Below, piece after piece: positions 1 through 7,331 of a stretch of DNA of 7,481 nt; positions within the stretch are counted from its first letter, which is position 1; each line of letters begins with the position of its first letter. The DNA comes from an uncultured Verrucomicrobiota bacterium (lineage in GTDB: Bacteria; Verrucomicrobiota; Kiritimatiellia; RFP12; UBA1067). The stretch spans positions 1-7,481 of the forward strand of contig CALYTX010000062.1 in NCBI GenBank assembly GCA_945487985.1, written 5' to 3'. A model generated the notes under the pieces. It saw only the letters and a program-made list of their open reading frames with translations. It ran no database searches and was not told the DNA's origin. The position numbers were made by a program, and so were the translations under genes.

Positions 1-32
1 AAATCATAGATCCCGTTATGACTTGCAAATAT

Positions 33-48
33 GCGAACTGCAGTTAGC
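33..48. promoter_or_regulatory. Imperfect palindrome upstream of ileS, possible operator
   Basis: A perfect 10-base palindrome, AACTGCAGTT, lies at 36-45. Symmetry extends outward to 33-48 (GCG...AGC) with one mismatched pair, giving 14 of 16 symmetric bases. It covers the place where a -35 element would sit relative to the TATAAT at 58-63, and it lies before the likely transcription start. That fits a DNA binding site for a dimeric protein better than an RNA hairpin. No known operator consensus is recognised, and a palindrome of this size can arise by chance. Confidence 0.3.
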
Positions 49-57
49 GGATTTTGA

Positions 58-63
58 TATAAT
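58..63 (+). promoter_or_regulatory. Candidate -10 element (TATAAT) for ileS
   Basis: An exact match to the bacterial sigma-70 -10 consensus is present. No good -35 hexamer lies 16-18 bases upstream; that position is held by the palindrome. A TTGCAA at 23-28 is too far away, with a 29-base gap. Transcription would start near position 70, leaving a leader of about 35-40 bases before the ileS start. That is too short for a T-box leader of the kind that controls ileS in many Firmicutes. Confidence 0.5.
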
Positions 64-106
64 ATGCTTTCAAATTTCAAAATATGATAATGGAGCGAAA
101 GTTGTG

Positions 107-3100
107 ATGTTTAAGCCGGTCTCGAATAAAGTGGCGTTTCCGAAAATGGAAGAGGGCATTCTCGAATTTTGGCGGGAAAATTCCACTTTTGAGCGGAGTT
201 TGCAGAAGAATGCTGGCAAGGAGCGCTATAAATTCTATGATGGTCCGCCTTTTGCCACGGGTCTTCCACACTACGGACATCTGCTTGCCGGCACGATTAA
301 AGATATCGTTCCTCGCTACCAGACGATGCGCGGCAAATATGTCGAACGTCGTTTTGGGTGGGATACGCATGGGTTGCCGATTGAAGCCTTGGCGCAAGAA
401 GCATTAGGCGTTTCCGGAGCGCCGGAGATCAAGGCGCTCGGGGTTGATAAATTCAACGAGCAATGCCGTTCGATGGTGCTGAAGTATGTTTCCGAGTGGC
501 GCAAGACCGTCACGCGTATGGGTCGGTGGGTCGATTTCGACCACGATTACAAAACGATGCAGCCGGAGTTTATGGAAACGATTTGGTGGGTCTTCAGCCA
601 GCTATGGAAGCAAGGCCGGGTCTACAAATCGCACCGGATAATGCCTTATTCCTGGAAACTTTCAACGCCGCTGTCAAATTTCGAGGCTGGCTCAAACTAC
701 AAAGATGTGCAAGATCCGGCAGTGACGGTTCGCACCCGCGCGCTTTCGGGCGAGAGTGAGGTGTTGCGCCAGCTTCTTGCCGCCGAACCGACGGTGTATC
801 TGCTGGTGTGGACGACTACGCCGTGGACGCTACCGGAAAATCTGATGATGTGCGCCGGTGCCGATATCGATTATGTGGCTGTGCGCGATTTGACGGATGC
901 TGGGCGCCCCGTCTACATTATGGCTAAATTACGGCTCAATTCTATTTTCAAGAAGCCCGACCAGTGCGAGACGATTGCCGAGTTCAAGGGTGCGGAACTC
1001 AAAGGCGTGTCCTACGAGCCGATATTTCCGTATTTCGCCGACAAAGTCGAAGAAGGGGCCTTCAGGGTTCTGAATGACGATTATGTGACCACCGATGATG
1101 GCGTGGGTATCGTGCACATCGCTCCGGCCTACGGCGAAGACGACTACCGCGTATGCCAGCAGGCGGGCATGACGGCAATCGTCGATCCGCTCGATGCAGC
1201 GTGCGCGTTCACCGATGCAATCCCCGAATACCGCGGACGTTTTTGCAAGGATTGCGACAAAGATATCATCAAGGCGCTCAAGGCGGCGGGTAAACTGGTG
1301 CACCAGTCGACCATCGTCCATTCCTATCCGTTCTGCGACCGCACCGATACGCCACTTATTTACCGTGCAATCGACGCGTGGTACGTGAAGGTCGAAGACC
1401 TCCACGAGCGGCTGGCGAAGAATAATGCATCTGTTCACTGGACTCCCGACTATGTTGGCGAGAAGCGTTTTGGCAACTGGCTCGGGGAGGCGCGCGACTG
1501 GAATATTTCGCGTAATCGTTTCTGGGGCAGTTGTATTCCCGTCTGGATTAACGACGATGATCCTGACGATATGATTTGCGTGGGCTCGATCAAGGAACTT
1601 GAGGAGTTGTCGGGCGAGAAGGTTTGTGATTTGCACAAGCATTTCGTCGACAAGATCGTCATCCGCAAGGACGGCAAAACCTACCACCGCACACCAGAAG
1701 TGCTCGATTGCTGGTTCGAGTCGGGCTCGATGCCTTATGCGCAGGCCCATTACATGGGCCAGGTGGAGGTTGAAGGTGGAGGTGGAGTGAAGACGATCGA
1801 CAAGATCTTCCCGGCCGATTTTATCGCCGAAGGCCTCGATCAGACTCGTGGGTGGTTCTATACGCTCATGGTTCTTGGCACCTGTCTCTTCGACAAGAGT
1901 CCGTACAAGAATGTGATTGTAAACGGGCTGGTGCTGGCCGAGGACGGGAAGAAGATGTCCAAGCGGCTGAAGAACTACCCCGATCCGAATGTGATGCTCG
2001 ACACATACGGGGCAGATGCGATTCGACTGTATATGATTTATTCGCCGGTCGTCAAGGCCGAGTCGCTGAAATTCTCCGAAAATGGCGTCAAGCAGTTGAT
2101 GCGCGATTTGCTTATTCCGTGGTGGAACGCGTATTCCTTTTTTGTCACCTACGCGAATGTCGACGGTTTCGCCGACGCGGTGCTGGTGCGTCCCGACTCG
2201 GCGAATGTGCTGGACAGGTGGATCGTCTCTTCGATGGAAACGCTCGTGGCCGATGTCACCGCGGCAATGGATGCCTACGATCTGCAGAAATCGGTGCGGC
2301 CGTTCGTCAAGTTTGTTGAAGACCTTACCAACTGGTATATCCGCCGCAGCCGGCGGCGTTTCTGGAAGTCGCAGAACGATGGCGACAAGCTGTCCGCCTA
2401 TCGCACGTTGCGGTATGTTCTCGTTCAACTCGCCAAAGTGTCCGCACCGTTCACTCCGTTCATCGCCGAGGAAATCTATCGCAATCTGAAAGGCGAGGGC
2501 GACCCAGATTCGGTGCATTTGTGCGATTTTCCTTTGCCCGACTCCGACGCGCGCGATATCGATCTCGAGCGGCGCATGGCCGACGTGCAGACCGCGGTCG
2601 AGCTGGGGCGGCGGTTGCGTGCGGATAACGACCTCAAGGTGCGCCAGCCGCTGGCAGCGCTCAAGATATCAGGCGGTGATGTCAAAGGGCTTGAAGAGCT
2701 CATTGAAGACGAACTCAATGTCAAGCAAGTCGTTTTTATCACCGATGAAACCGAGCTTTGCGAAGCTACCTACAAAGCTAATTTCAAGACGCTCGGCAAG
2801 AAGTGCGGGTCGAAGATGAAGACGGTTGCCGCGGCAATCGCCGCGCTCAAGGCGCCGATTCCGGCGCAAGGCGCGGATATTGACGGAATAATGGTATTGC
2901 CCGAAGATGTGATCATCACGCGCCGTCCCAAGGCGGGGCTGGTTGTTGCTTCCGAAGGTTCGATTGTCGTTGGGCTGGAGACCAGCCTTACGCCGGAACT
3001 GATCAGCGAGGGTCTGGCCCGCGAGTTCGTATCCCACGTGCAGGCGATGCGCAAGGAAGCCAATCTCGAAGTAACCGACCGCATCGCGCTTGCGGTTGAA

Positions 3101-3253
3101 GCGGACGACGAAATGAAGTCCGCGCTTGAACTGCATGCCGGATATGTCAAGGCCGAGACGCTCGCGACGGAACTCGCATTCGCCGTCGCTGGTGGCAAGG
3201 AGGTGGAATTGAACGGTCATGCTGTGAAAATAGCGCTTTCGCGCTACAGCTGA
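107..3253 (+). CDS. ileS: Isoleucyl-tRNA synthetase, eukaryote-like type 2
   Basis: This cytoplasmic class Ia enzyme attaches isoleucine to tRNA-Ile using ATP and hydrolyses mischarged valine. From the ATG at 107 it has 1048 residues, a normal length for type 2 IleRS. The HIGH motif is HYGH (55-58), and KMSKR (616-620) is the KMSKS loop. The editing domain shows the threonine-rich TTTPW (236-240) and the GIVHIAPAYGEDD segment around His337. The core also has the WNISRNRFWG segment, and FIAEGLDQTRGWFY precedes KMSKR. A helical anticodon-binding domain follows (NWYIRRSRRRFW, APFTPFIAEEIY). The HYGHLLAGTIKDIV and RRFGWDTHGLPIE segments resemble archaeal and eukaryotic cytosolic enzymes, and the C-terminal zinc finger of type 1 bacterial IleRS is absent. 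The frame is open from an ATG at 23, but those 28 extra codons overlap the TATAAT and look non-coding. GGAG at 92-95 supports ATG 107, or GTG 104. IleRS family assignment is near certain; type 2 is very likely. Confidence 0.97.
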   Translation: MFKPVSNKVAFPKMEEGILEFWRENSTFERSLQKNAGKERYKFYDGPPFATGLPHYGHLLAGTIKDIVPRYQTMRGKYVERRFGWDTHGLPIEALAQEALGVSGAPEIKALGVDKFNEQCRSMVLKYVSEWRKTVTRMGRWVDFDHDYKTMQPEFMETIWWVFSQLWKQGRVYKSHRIMPYSWKLSTPLSNFEAGSNYKDVQDPAVTVRTRALSGESEVLRQLLAAEPTVYLLVWTTTPWTLPENLMMCAGADIDYVAVRDLTDAGRPVYIMAKLRLNSIFKKPDQCETIAEFKGAELKGVSYEPIFPYFADKVEEGAFRVLNDDYVTTDDGVGIVHIAPAYGEDDYRVCQQAGMTAIVDPLDAACAFTDAIPEYRGRFCKDCDKDIIKALKAAGKLVHQSTIVHSYPFCDRTDTPLIYRAIDAWYVKVEDLHERLAKNNASVHWTPDYVGEKRFGNWLGEARDWNISRNRFWGSCIPVWINDDDPDDMICVGSIKELEELSGEKVCDLHKHFVDKIVIRKDGKTYHRTPEVLDCWFESGSMPYAQAHYMGQVEVEGGGGVKTIDKIFPADFIAEGLDQTRGWFYTLMVLGTCLFDKSPYKNVIVNGLVLAEDGKKMSKRLKNYPDPNVMLDTYGADAIRLYMIYSPVVKAESLKFSENGVKQLMRDLLIPWWNAYSFFVTYANVDGFADAVLVRPDSANVLDRWIVSSMETLVADVTAAMDAYDLQKSVRPFVKFVEDLTNWYIRRSRRRFWKSQNDGDKLSAYRTLRYVLVQLAKVSAPFTPFIAEEIYRNLKGEGDPDSVHLCDFPLPDSDARDIDLERRMADVQTAVELGRRLRADNDLKVRQPLAALKISGGDVKGLEELIEDELNVKQVVFITDETELCEATYKANFKTLGKKCGSKMKTVAAAIAALKAPIPAQGADIDGIMVLPEDVIITRRPKAGLVVASEGSIVVGLETSLTPELISEGLAREFVSHVQAMRKEANLEVTDRIALAVEADDEMKSALELHAGYVKAETLATELAFAVAGGKEVELNGHAVKIALSRYS

Positions 3254-3340
3254 CCTGCGTCTGTCCGGTAGGTGGTTCTGGGCTCCGTTAAGTAGTGGCG
3301 GTGACAGGTGCTTGCTGGCAAGAAGGTTGTACGATTGCCG

Positions 3341-4738
3341 ATGCAGGATAAACCCACATTAGATTTGTCCGTCATCGAGCCGAGACTGTTCTCGGCATTG
3401 ATGGATATTGCCGTTGCGGTCAAATCGGCTGGCGGGCGGGCAATGATGGTGGGCGGATCGGTAAGGGATCTGCTTTTGGGGGCGAAGGCAATTAAAGATG
3501 TCGATTTAGAGGTGTTCTCGCTTGCGCCCGACAAACTTATGCGTATCATCGCAGCGAAATACGACTTCGATAAATGCGGAGTTTCGTTCGGCGTGCTTAA
3601 GATACGCAATTTCCCGATCGATGTTTCCCTGCCGCGCCGTGAGACGAAGCGCGGAGAGGGCCATCGCGCGTTTTTAGTCGATTCCGATCCATCGCTTTCC
3701 GTCAAAGAGGCCGCCGAACGGCGGGATTTCACGATTAACGCGATGTATTACGATCCGGTAGCTGGCGATTTCGCCGATCCTTATGGGGGTGTCGGCGATT
3801 TAAGGCGCGGGGTTTTGCGCCATGTCTCGGCGAAGTTCGCGGAGGATCCTTTGCGGGTGTTGCGCGCGATGCAGTTTGTCGCTCGGTTCGAACTCGATGT
3901 TGCGCCGGAAACGGTGGCGATTTGCCGCGAGATGCAGATTGAAGATCTGCCGGCGGAACGATTGTTTTCAGAGTGGGAGAAACTGCTCGTTCAAGGCGTC
4001 GGTATAGCCCGGGGGCTGGAATTCCTGCGTGCGTGCACCTGGGTGCGGTATTTCCCCGAACTGTCCGCATTGATTGGCTGCCGACAAGACCCACAATGGC
4101 ATCCGGAGGGCGATGTCTGGGAACATACGAAACTTTGCCTCGATGCGTTCGCCAGACGTCGTACGGGTAATCGTCAGGAAGATCTGATTGTTGGGCTGGC
4201 AGTTCTCTGCCACGACTTCGGCAAGCCGTCAACTACCAGATTCGATAAAAAGGCGGGACGTCTTCGCAGCCTCGGACATGATGAGTCCGGAGTGGGTCCG
4301 ACCATTTCATTCCTGCGCCGGCTCACTTGTGAGGAGCGTCTATTGCGCGATGTTCCGCCGTTGGTTCAGTGTCATATGCAACCCTATGCGCTGTGGAAGG
4401 CGAAGGCTGGCGATAGCGCCATTCGTCGGCTTGCCGCGAGGGTGGGACGCATCGACCGGCTATTGCGCGTCGCTCGCGCCGACCAAGAAGGGCGTGGCGG
4501 CTGGCAGGAGAGGGAAGGCGATGACGAGTTGCGCTATCTATCCGACGCGGCTGAGCGTCTGCGTGTCGCCGATTCCGCCCCGAAGCCGATTTTGATGGGG
4601 CGTCACCTAATTGCGCTTGGCTATCGCCCCTCGCCTCGCTTCCAGAGATGGCTTGCGGCGGCCTTCGAAGCGCAGCTCGATGGAGCCTTTGCTGATTTAG
4701 ACGGGGCGCTGGACTACTTCCGGCGCAAACTTGCATGA
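3341..4738 (+). CDS. cca: CCA-adding tRNA nucleotidyltransferase with HD domain
   Basis: This class II nucleotidyltransferase builds or repairs the 3' CCA end of tRNAs from CTP and ATP. Counting from the ATG at 3341 (465 residues), the head has the GGSVRDLLLG motif (38-47), the metal-binding pair DVD (53-55) with Asp94 as probable third carboxylate, RRDFTINAM (127-135) and EDPLRVLRAMQFVARF (168-183). The EDPLRVLR motif with the preceding HVSAKF favours CCA-adding enzymes over the related poly(A) polymerase PcnB, though this distinction is imperfect. An HD phosphohydrolase-type domain follows, with a complete apparent metal set: His262, His291-Asp292 (HDFGKP) and His313. E. coli Cca carries a similar domain with 2',3'-cyclic phosphodiesterase and phosphatase activity. 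The C-terminus (ILMGRHLIALGY... FEAQLDGAF) is typical of the family. The frame is open from a GTG at 3308. AGAAGG at 3321-3326 lies 8 bases before a TTG at 3335 and 14 before ATG 3341, so the exact start is uncertain. No terminator is visible in the 87 bases after ileS. Confidence 0.93.
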   Translation: MQDKPTLDLSVIEPRLFSALMDIAVAVKSAGGRAMMVGGSVRDLLLGAKAIKDVDLEVFSLAPDKLMRIIAAKYDFDKCGVSFGVLKIRNFPIDVSLPRRETKRGEGHRAFLVDSDPSLSVKEAAERRDFTINAMYYDPVAGDFADPYGGVGDLRRGVLRHVSAKFAEDPLRVLRAMQFVARFELDVAPETVAICREMQIEDLPAERLFSEWEKLLVQGVGIARGLEFLRACTWVRYFPELSALIGCRQDPQWHPEGDVWEHTKLCLDAFARRRTGNRQEDLIVGLAVLCHDFGKPSTTRFDKKAGRLRSLGHDESGVGPTISFLRRLTCEERLLRDVPPLVQCHMQPYALWKAKAGDSAIRRLAARVGRIDRLLRVARADQEGRGGWQEREGDDELRYLSDAAERLRVADSAPKPILMGRHLIALGYRPSPRFQRWLAAAFEAQLDGAFADLDGALDYFRRKLA

Positions 4739-6102
4739 GCAAAGTTTCCGCTATGAGCAATTCGAGCCTCCGGGAACTGTTGCGGCTGGCTTGGCCGCTG
4801 ATGCTCGCGCAAATCGCAATTGCGCTTTACGATATCGCCGACGGCTATTTTCTCGCGCGCCACAGTTCCGCGGCGATGATTGCTTCGCTGCCTGCGCGAA
4901 TGGTTGCCGGAACGCTGACGACATTTTTCATCTGTTCAATCGGGTATGTATCGACCTTCATTGCTCAATTCCACGGCGGCGGTGACGGACGCAAGGCTCT
5001 ATGCTACTTCGCCCAGGGGCTTTGGATGGCGCTTTTCGCAGCACCGGTTTTTCTGCTGCTGATACCGCTGTCGTATTTCGTCGTGGGTCTGGCCGGACAT
5101 TCCTCAGCGGTGGATGAAGCGGAACGGGCATATCTGTTAATCGCCGCACCGGGAGGATTGTTCACGCTGCTGAATGTGGTGCTGAGCGGTTTCTTCGCTG
5201 GACAAGGACGCACGCGATATGTCTCAACTTGCTACATTCTCGGCTGCATTGCCAATTTCTTCGCCGACTGGGCGCTCGTGCCGGGAACCGGCCCGCTACC
5301 AGCGTTCGGAATCACGGGAGCGGCGATGGCCACGGTCATCGGCAATGCGCTGACAGCCGCGATGCTTGCGGTGGCGGTTCTGCGGGACGGACTGTTCCGC
5401 CGCTACGCTTGCGCCCAGGAGTTCGTGCCGCAACCGAAACGGATGTGGGAAATCCTACGGCTGGGCGTGCCTACAGGGGTGACATCGTTTGCCGCGTCGT
5501 TTGCGTTCATGGTCTTCAGTCTTGTGTTGACCGGATTCGATGAAATGTCCACCAACGCCGCCAATGCGCTTTTCCGTGTGAACAACATCTTCTATATGGC
5601 CCTTTGCGCCACTTCCGACAGCGTGTTGATTCTTACCGGACGTTGCCGCGGAGCCGGCGACGATCAGGGCGCGTATCGCGCCTACGGCGCGGGGCTGCGC
5701 ACCATATTCATCGCCCAAGCGCTGTCTTTTATCGCTATGTTCTCTTTTTCAGAGACAATATTCGACTTCTTCCGTCCATCCGACGCTACCTACGATCAGT
5801 CGGCCTACCATTGCCTTGGATTCATTCTCCTATGCATCATGTTCCTGCGCGAGCTGGCCGAAGGGGTGATGTGCCTTACGGTCGGTGCACTTCGCGGGGT
5901 CGGGGATACCAAATTCGTGATGTGCACGCAAATGACGGCCGATTTGTGCCTATGGATGCCGTTCGTGCTGTACATTGGCAAATCCGGCGGTTCGATCATC
6001 CAGCTGTGGCTGTCGATGCCAATCAATATGGCACTGATAGCAATCGTGCTCTCGTTGCGCTGGTGTGGCGGAAAATGGCGTTCGAAAACGCTTGTGAGTT
6101 AG
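4735..6102 (+). CDS. MATE-family multidrug/metabolite efflux transporter
   Basis: This is a 455-residue inner-membrane protein with about twelve hydrophobic segments, roughly at residues 15-37, 56-78, 92-118, 132-153, 164-184, 193-216, 240-264, 274-298, 319-337, 360-382, 398-414 and 420-442. The two halves repeat family features: LRLAWPLMLAQ (16-26) is echoed by LRLGVPTGVTS (241-251), and GQGRT (156-160) by RGVGDT (387-392). The segment ending FGITGAAMATVIG (191-203) is a MATE hallmark. MATE proteins usually export cationic drugs or metabolites in exchange for Na+ or H+; the substrate here cannot be told. The ATG overlaps the cca stop (ATGA), and no clear Shine-Dalgarno site precedes it, so translation is probably coupled to cca. 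A second in-frame ATG at 4753 is an alternative start. The stop codon overlaps that of the convergent regulator. Polysaccharide flippases of the same superfamily are the main alternative, but the length and motifs fit MATE better. Confidence 0.9.
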   Translation: MSKVSAMSNSSLRELLRLAWPLMLAQIAIALYDIADGYFLARHSSAAMIASLPARMVAGTLTTFFICSIGYVSTFIAQFHGGGDGRKALCYFAQGLWMALFAAPVFLLLIPLSYFVVGLAGHSSAVDEAERAYLLIAAPGGLFTLLNVVLSGFFAGQGRTRYVSTCYILGCIANFFADWALVPGTGPLPAFGITGAAMATVIGNALTAAMLAVAVLRDGLFRRYACAQEFVPQPKRMWEILRLGVPTGVTSFAASFAFMVFSLVLTGFDEMSTNAANALFRVNNIFYMALCATSDSVLILTGRCRGAGDDQGAYRAYGAGLRTIFIAQALSFIAMFSFSETIFDFFRPSDATYDQSAYHCLGFILLCIMFLRELAEGVMCLTVGALRGVGDTKFVMCTQMTADLCLWMPFVLYIGKSGGSIIQLWLSMPINMALIAIVLSLRWCGGKWRSKTLVS

Positions 6103-7331
6103 GTGATTGCGCGGTTGAGACGCTGGGCGTTGCGGAACTCGCTCATGGAAATCCCATTTAGCCGGCGGAAAACCGAGCATAGTCCCGAGCTCGAGGTAAA
6201 TCCCATTTCGCCGGCGATTTGTGCGACGGATTTCTCGGTTTCCAGTAGCTCTCGTTTCACATCTTTCATCATCCGCAGGTGAATGGCTTCAAGGATGGAA
6301 CGGCCTGTTTCCGCACGGAAACGCTTGGTGAGATAGCTACGCGAAGCACCGCTCGCGGCGATTACAGCCTTGGCGTTCAATTGACTGATGCGCGCGGCGG
6401 CGATGAAGTCGACAGCGCGCGCCACAAACCGGTCCGATGCGGCGGTGCGGCGGGTCGAGGCGCGCTCAATTACTCGAACCGGCGGACAGAGAATTACCCG
6501 GTCGCGAGCCGGTTCGCCTTCAAGTTGGTGGAGGAGCATTCTGAGCGCCGTCCGCCCGAGGCGGACGTGTTCAACCTTGATGGAGGAAATCTCCGTCGGG
6601 GAAGCTTCGCAGACTTCCGTCTCGTTGTCTACGCCAAGAATCGCCACATCCTCCGGCACGTGCACTCGCGCGGCTGCACAGAAGTTGATGACATCGCGCG
6701 CGGCGCGGTCGTTGCAGCAGAAAATAGCCGCGGGTTTGGGAAGGGCGCGGATGAATTCGGACGCTTCGCGTTCGTTGATATCGGGTGAGTTTACCAGTAC
6801 CGAAAATCGGGACACTTCCCCATGGTAGCCATGTTCTTCGAGAGTGTCGCGAAAAGACTCGAAGCGCGGGGTGCACCACCAAGTGGTGTTGGCCGACTCG
6901 CCGATATCGGCGAAGGCGTAGGATACATAGCGATGCTGCTCGAAAAGGTAGTCGGCGGCCATCTGCCCTATGCTGCGGTTGTCAACCGAGCACACGGTTA
7001 CCGCCCCACCAATCACCTTGCGCCATTCGGCGACCGATTCTTCGCCTAAAAGAACAGCAGGGATGCGATGTCGGCGAATGGCTTTTTGTAGACTAGCCAG
7101 GCGCACGTGGGAGATTATCCCAACTGGGCCTTCACGGAATAGCCGGCTGCCTAGATAATCGTTCTCCAGCACAACTTCATTGACTAGCCGGATGCGCGAT
7201 ATGCCAATCTCCTTGGCCAACTGCATCGCCCCAGAGCGAACCTCAGAGTCGAAAACATTCGTGCCATCGGTGATGAGTATCCATGCTTGCTTGGAGACGG
7301 GAGGTGTAATCATGGCGAGATTATAATCCAT
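6099..7331 (-). CDS. XylR-like regulator: sugar-binding domain plus AraC HTH
   Basis: This 410-residue transcription regulator joins two families. Residues about 15-290 form a LacI/periplasmic-binding-protein-type ligand domain, seen in VCSVDNRSIGQMAADYL (113-129), AAIFCCNDRAARDVI (201-215), VPEDVAILGVDNE (225-237) and SSIKVEHVRLGRTAL (249-263). Residues about 300-402 form an AraC-type DNA-binding domain with two helix-turn-helix units, including SRSYLTKRF (330-338) and AQIAGEMGFTSSSG (370-383) followed by VFRRLNGISMSEFR (387-400). The linker CPPVRVIERAST (282-293) is characteristic of the XylR group. The LacI-type N-terminal HTH is absent, as expected for this architecture. XylR-type proteins activate sugar-use genes when bound to sugar; the ligand here is unknown. 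ATG 7331 gives the longest form; ATG 7313 six codons in is equally possible, and neither has a strong Shine-Dalgarno site. It lies divergent to the exported protein at 7428, a usual arrangement for a regulator and its target. Confidence 0.92.
   Translation of the reverse strand: MDYNLAMITPPVSKQAWILITDGTNVFDSEVRSGAMQLAKEIGISRIRLVNEVVLENDYLGSRLFREGPVGIISHVRLASLQKAIRRHRIPAVLLGEESVAEWRKVIGGAVTVCSVDNRSIGQMAADYLFEQHRYVSYAFADIGESANTTWWCTPRFESFRDTLEEHGYHGEVSRFSVLVNSPDINEREASEFIRALPKPAAIFCCNDRAARDVINFCAAARVHVPEDVAILGVDNETEVCEASPTEISSIKVEHVRLGRTALRMLLHQLEGEPARDRVILCPPVRVIERASTRRTAASDRFVARAVDFIAAARISQLNAKAVIAASGASRSYLTKRFRAETGRSILEAIHLRMMKDVKRELLETEKSVAQIAGEMGFTSSSGLCSVFRRLNGISMSEFRNAQRLNRAIT
6149..6216. 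repeat. 19-base near-perfect direct repeat inside regulator gene
   Basis: Two copies of AAATCCCATTT, then A or C, then GCCGGCG occupy 6149-6167 and 6198-6216. They match at 18 of 19 bases and lie 49 bases apart start to start. On the coding (minus) strand the copies are read in different frames: the downstream-coding copy gives RRLNGI and the other gives AGEMGF. Both fall in the second helix-turn-helix unit of the AraC-type domain. The repeat is directly visible; its meaning is unknown. Confidence 0.8.

Noticed and set aside
23..106. Upstream extension of ileS to the ATG at 23
   Set aside because: The extra 28 codons run through the TATAAT box and AT-rich leader and do not resemble an IleRS N-terminus, and GGAG at 92-95 marks a start near 104-107.
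929..2518. Long open frame (529 codons) on the minus strand inside ileS
   Set aside because: It lies wholly within a well-supported essential gene. Its translation shows no recognisable family motif and has the irregular His/Arg/Ile-rich look of antisense translation. Long antisense frames are common in moderately GC-rich coding DNA.
2669..3220. Open minus-strand frames over the 3' end of ileS
   Set aside because: They overlap the conserved C-terminal region of IleRS, give translations with no family resemblance and have no promoter or ribosome site.
3254..3340. Possible terminator or small RNA between ileS and cca
   Set aside because: Only a 4-base inverted match (ACCT 3253-3256 with AGGT 3270-3273) is visible, with no T-run. 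It is too weak for a terminator or a structured RNA.
5604..6161. Plus-strand open frame overlapping the end of the transporter and the regulator
   Set aside because: It is a shifted frame of the transporter gene that crosses the convergent junction. It lacks membrane segments or motifs and fits neither gene's codon pattern.
6279..6828. Plus-strand open frames opposite the regulator
   Set aside because: They are antisense to a clear XylR-type regulator, and their translations are Arg/Ser/Ala-rich without any recognisable domain.
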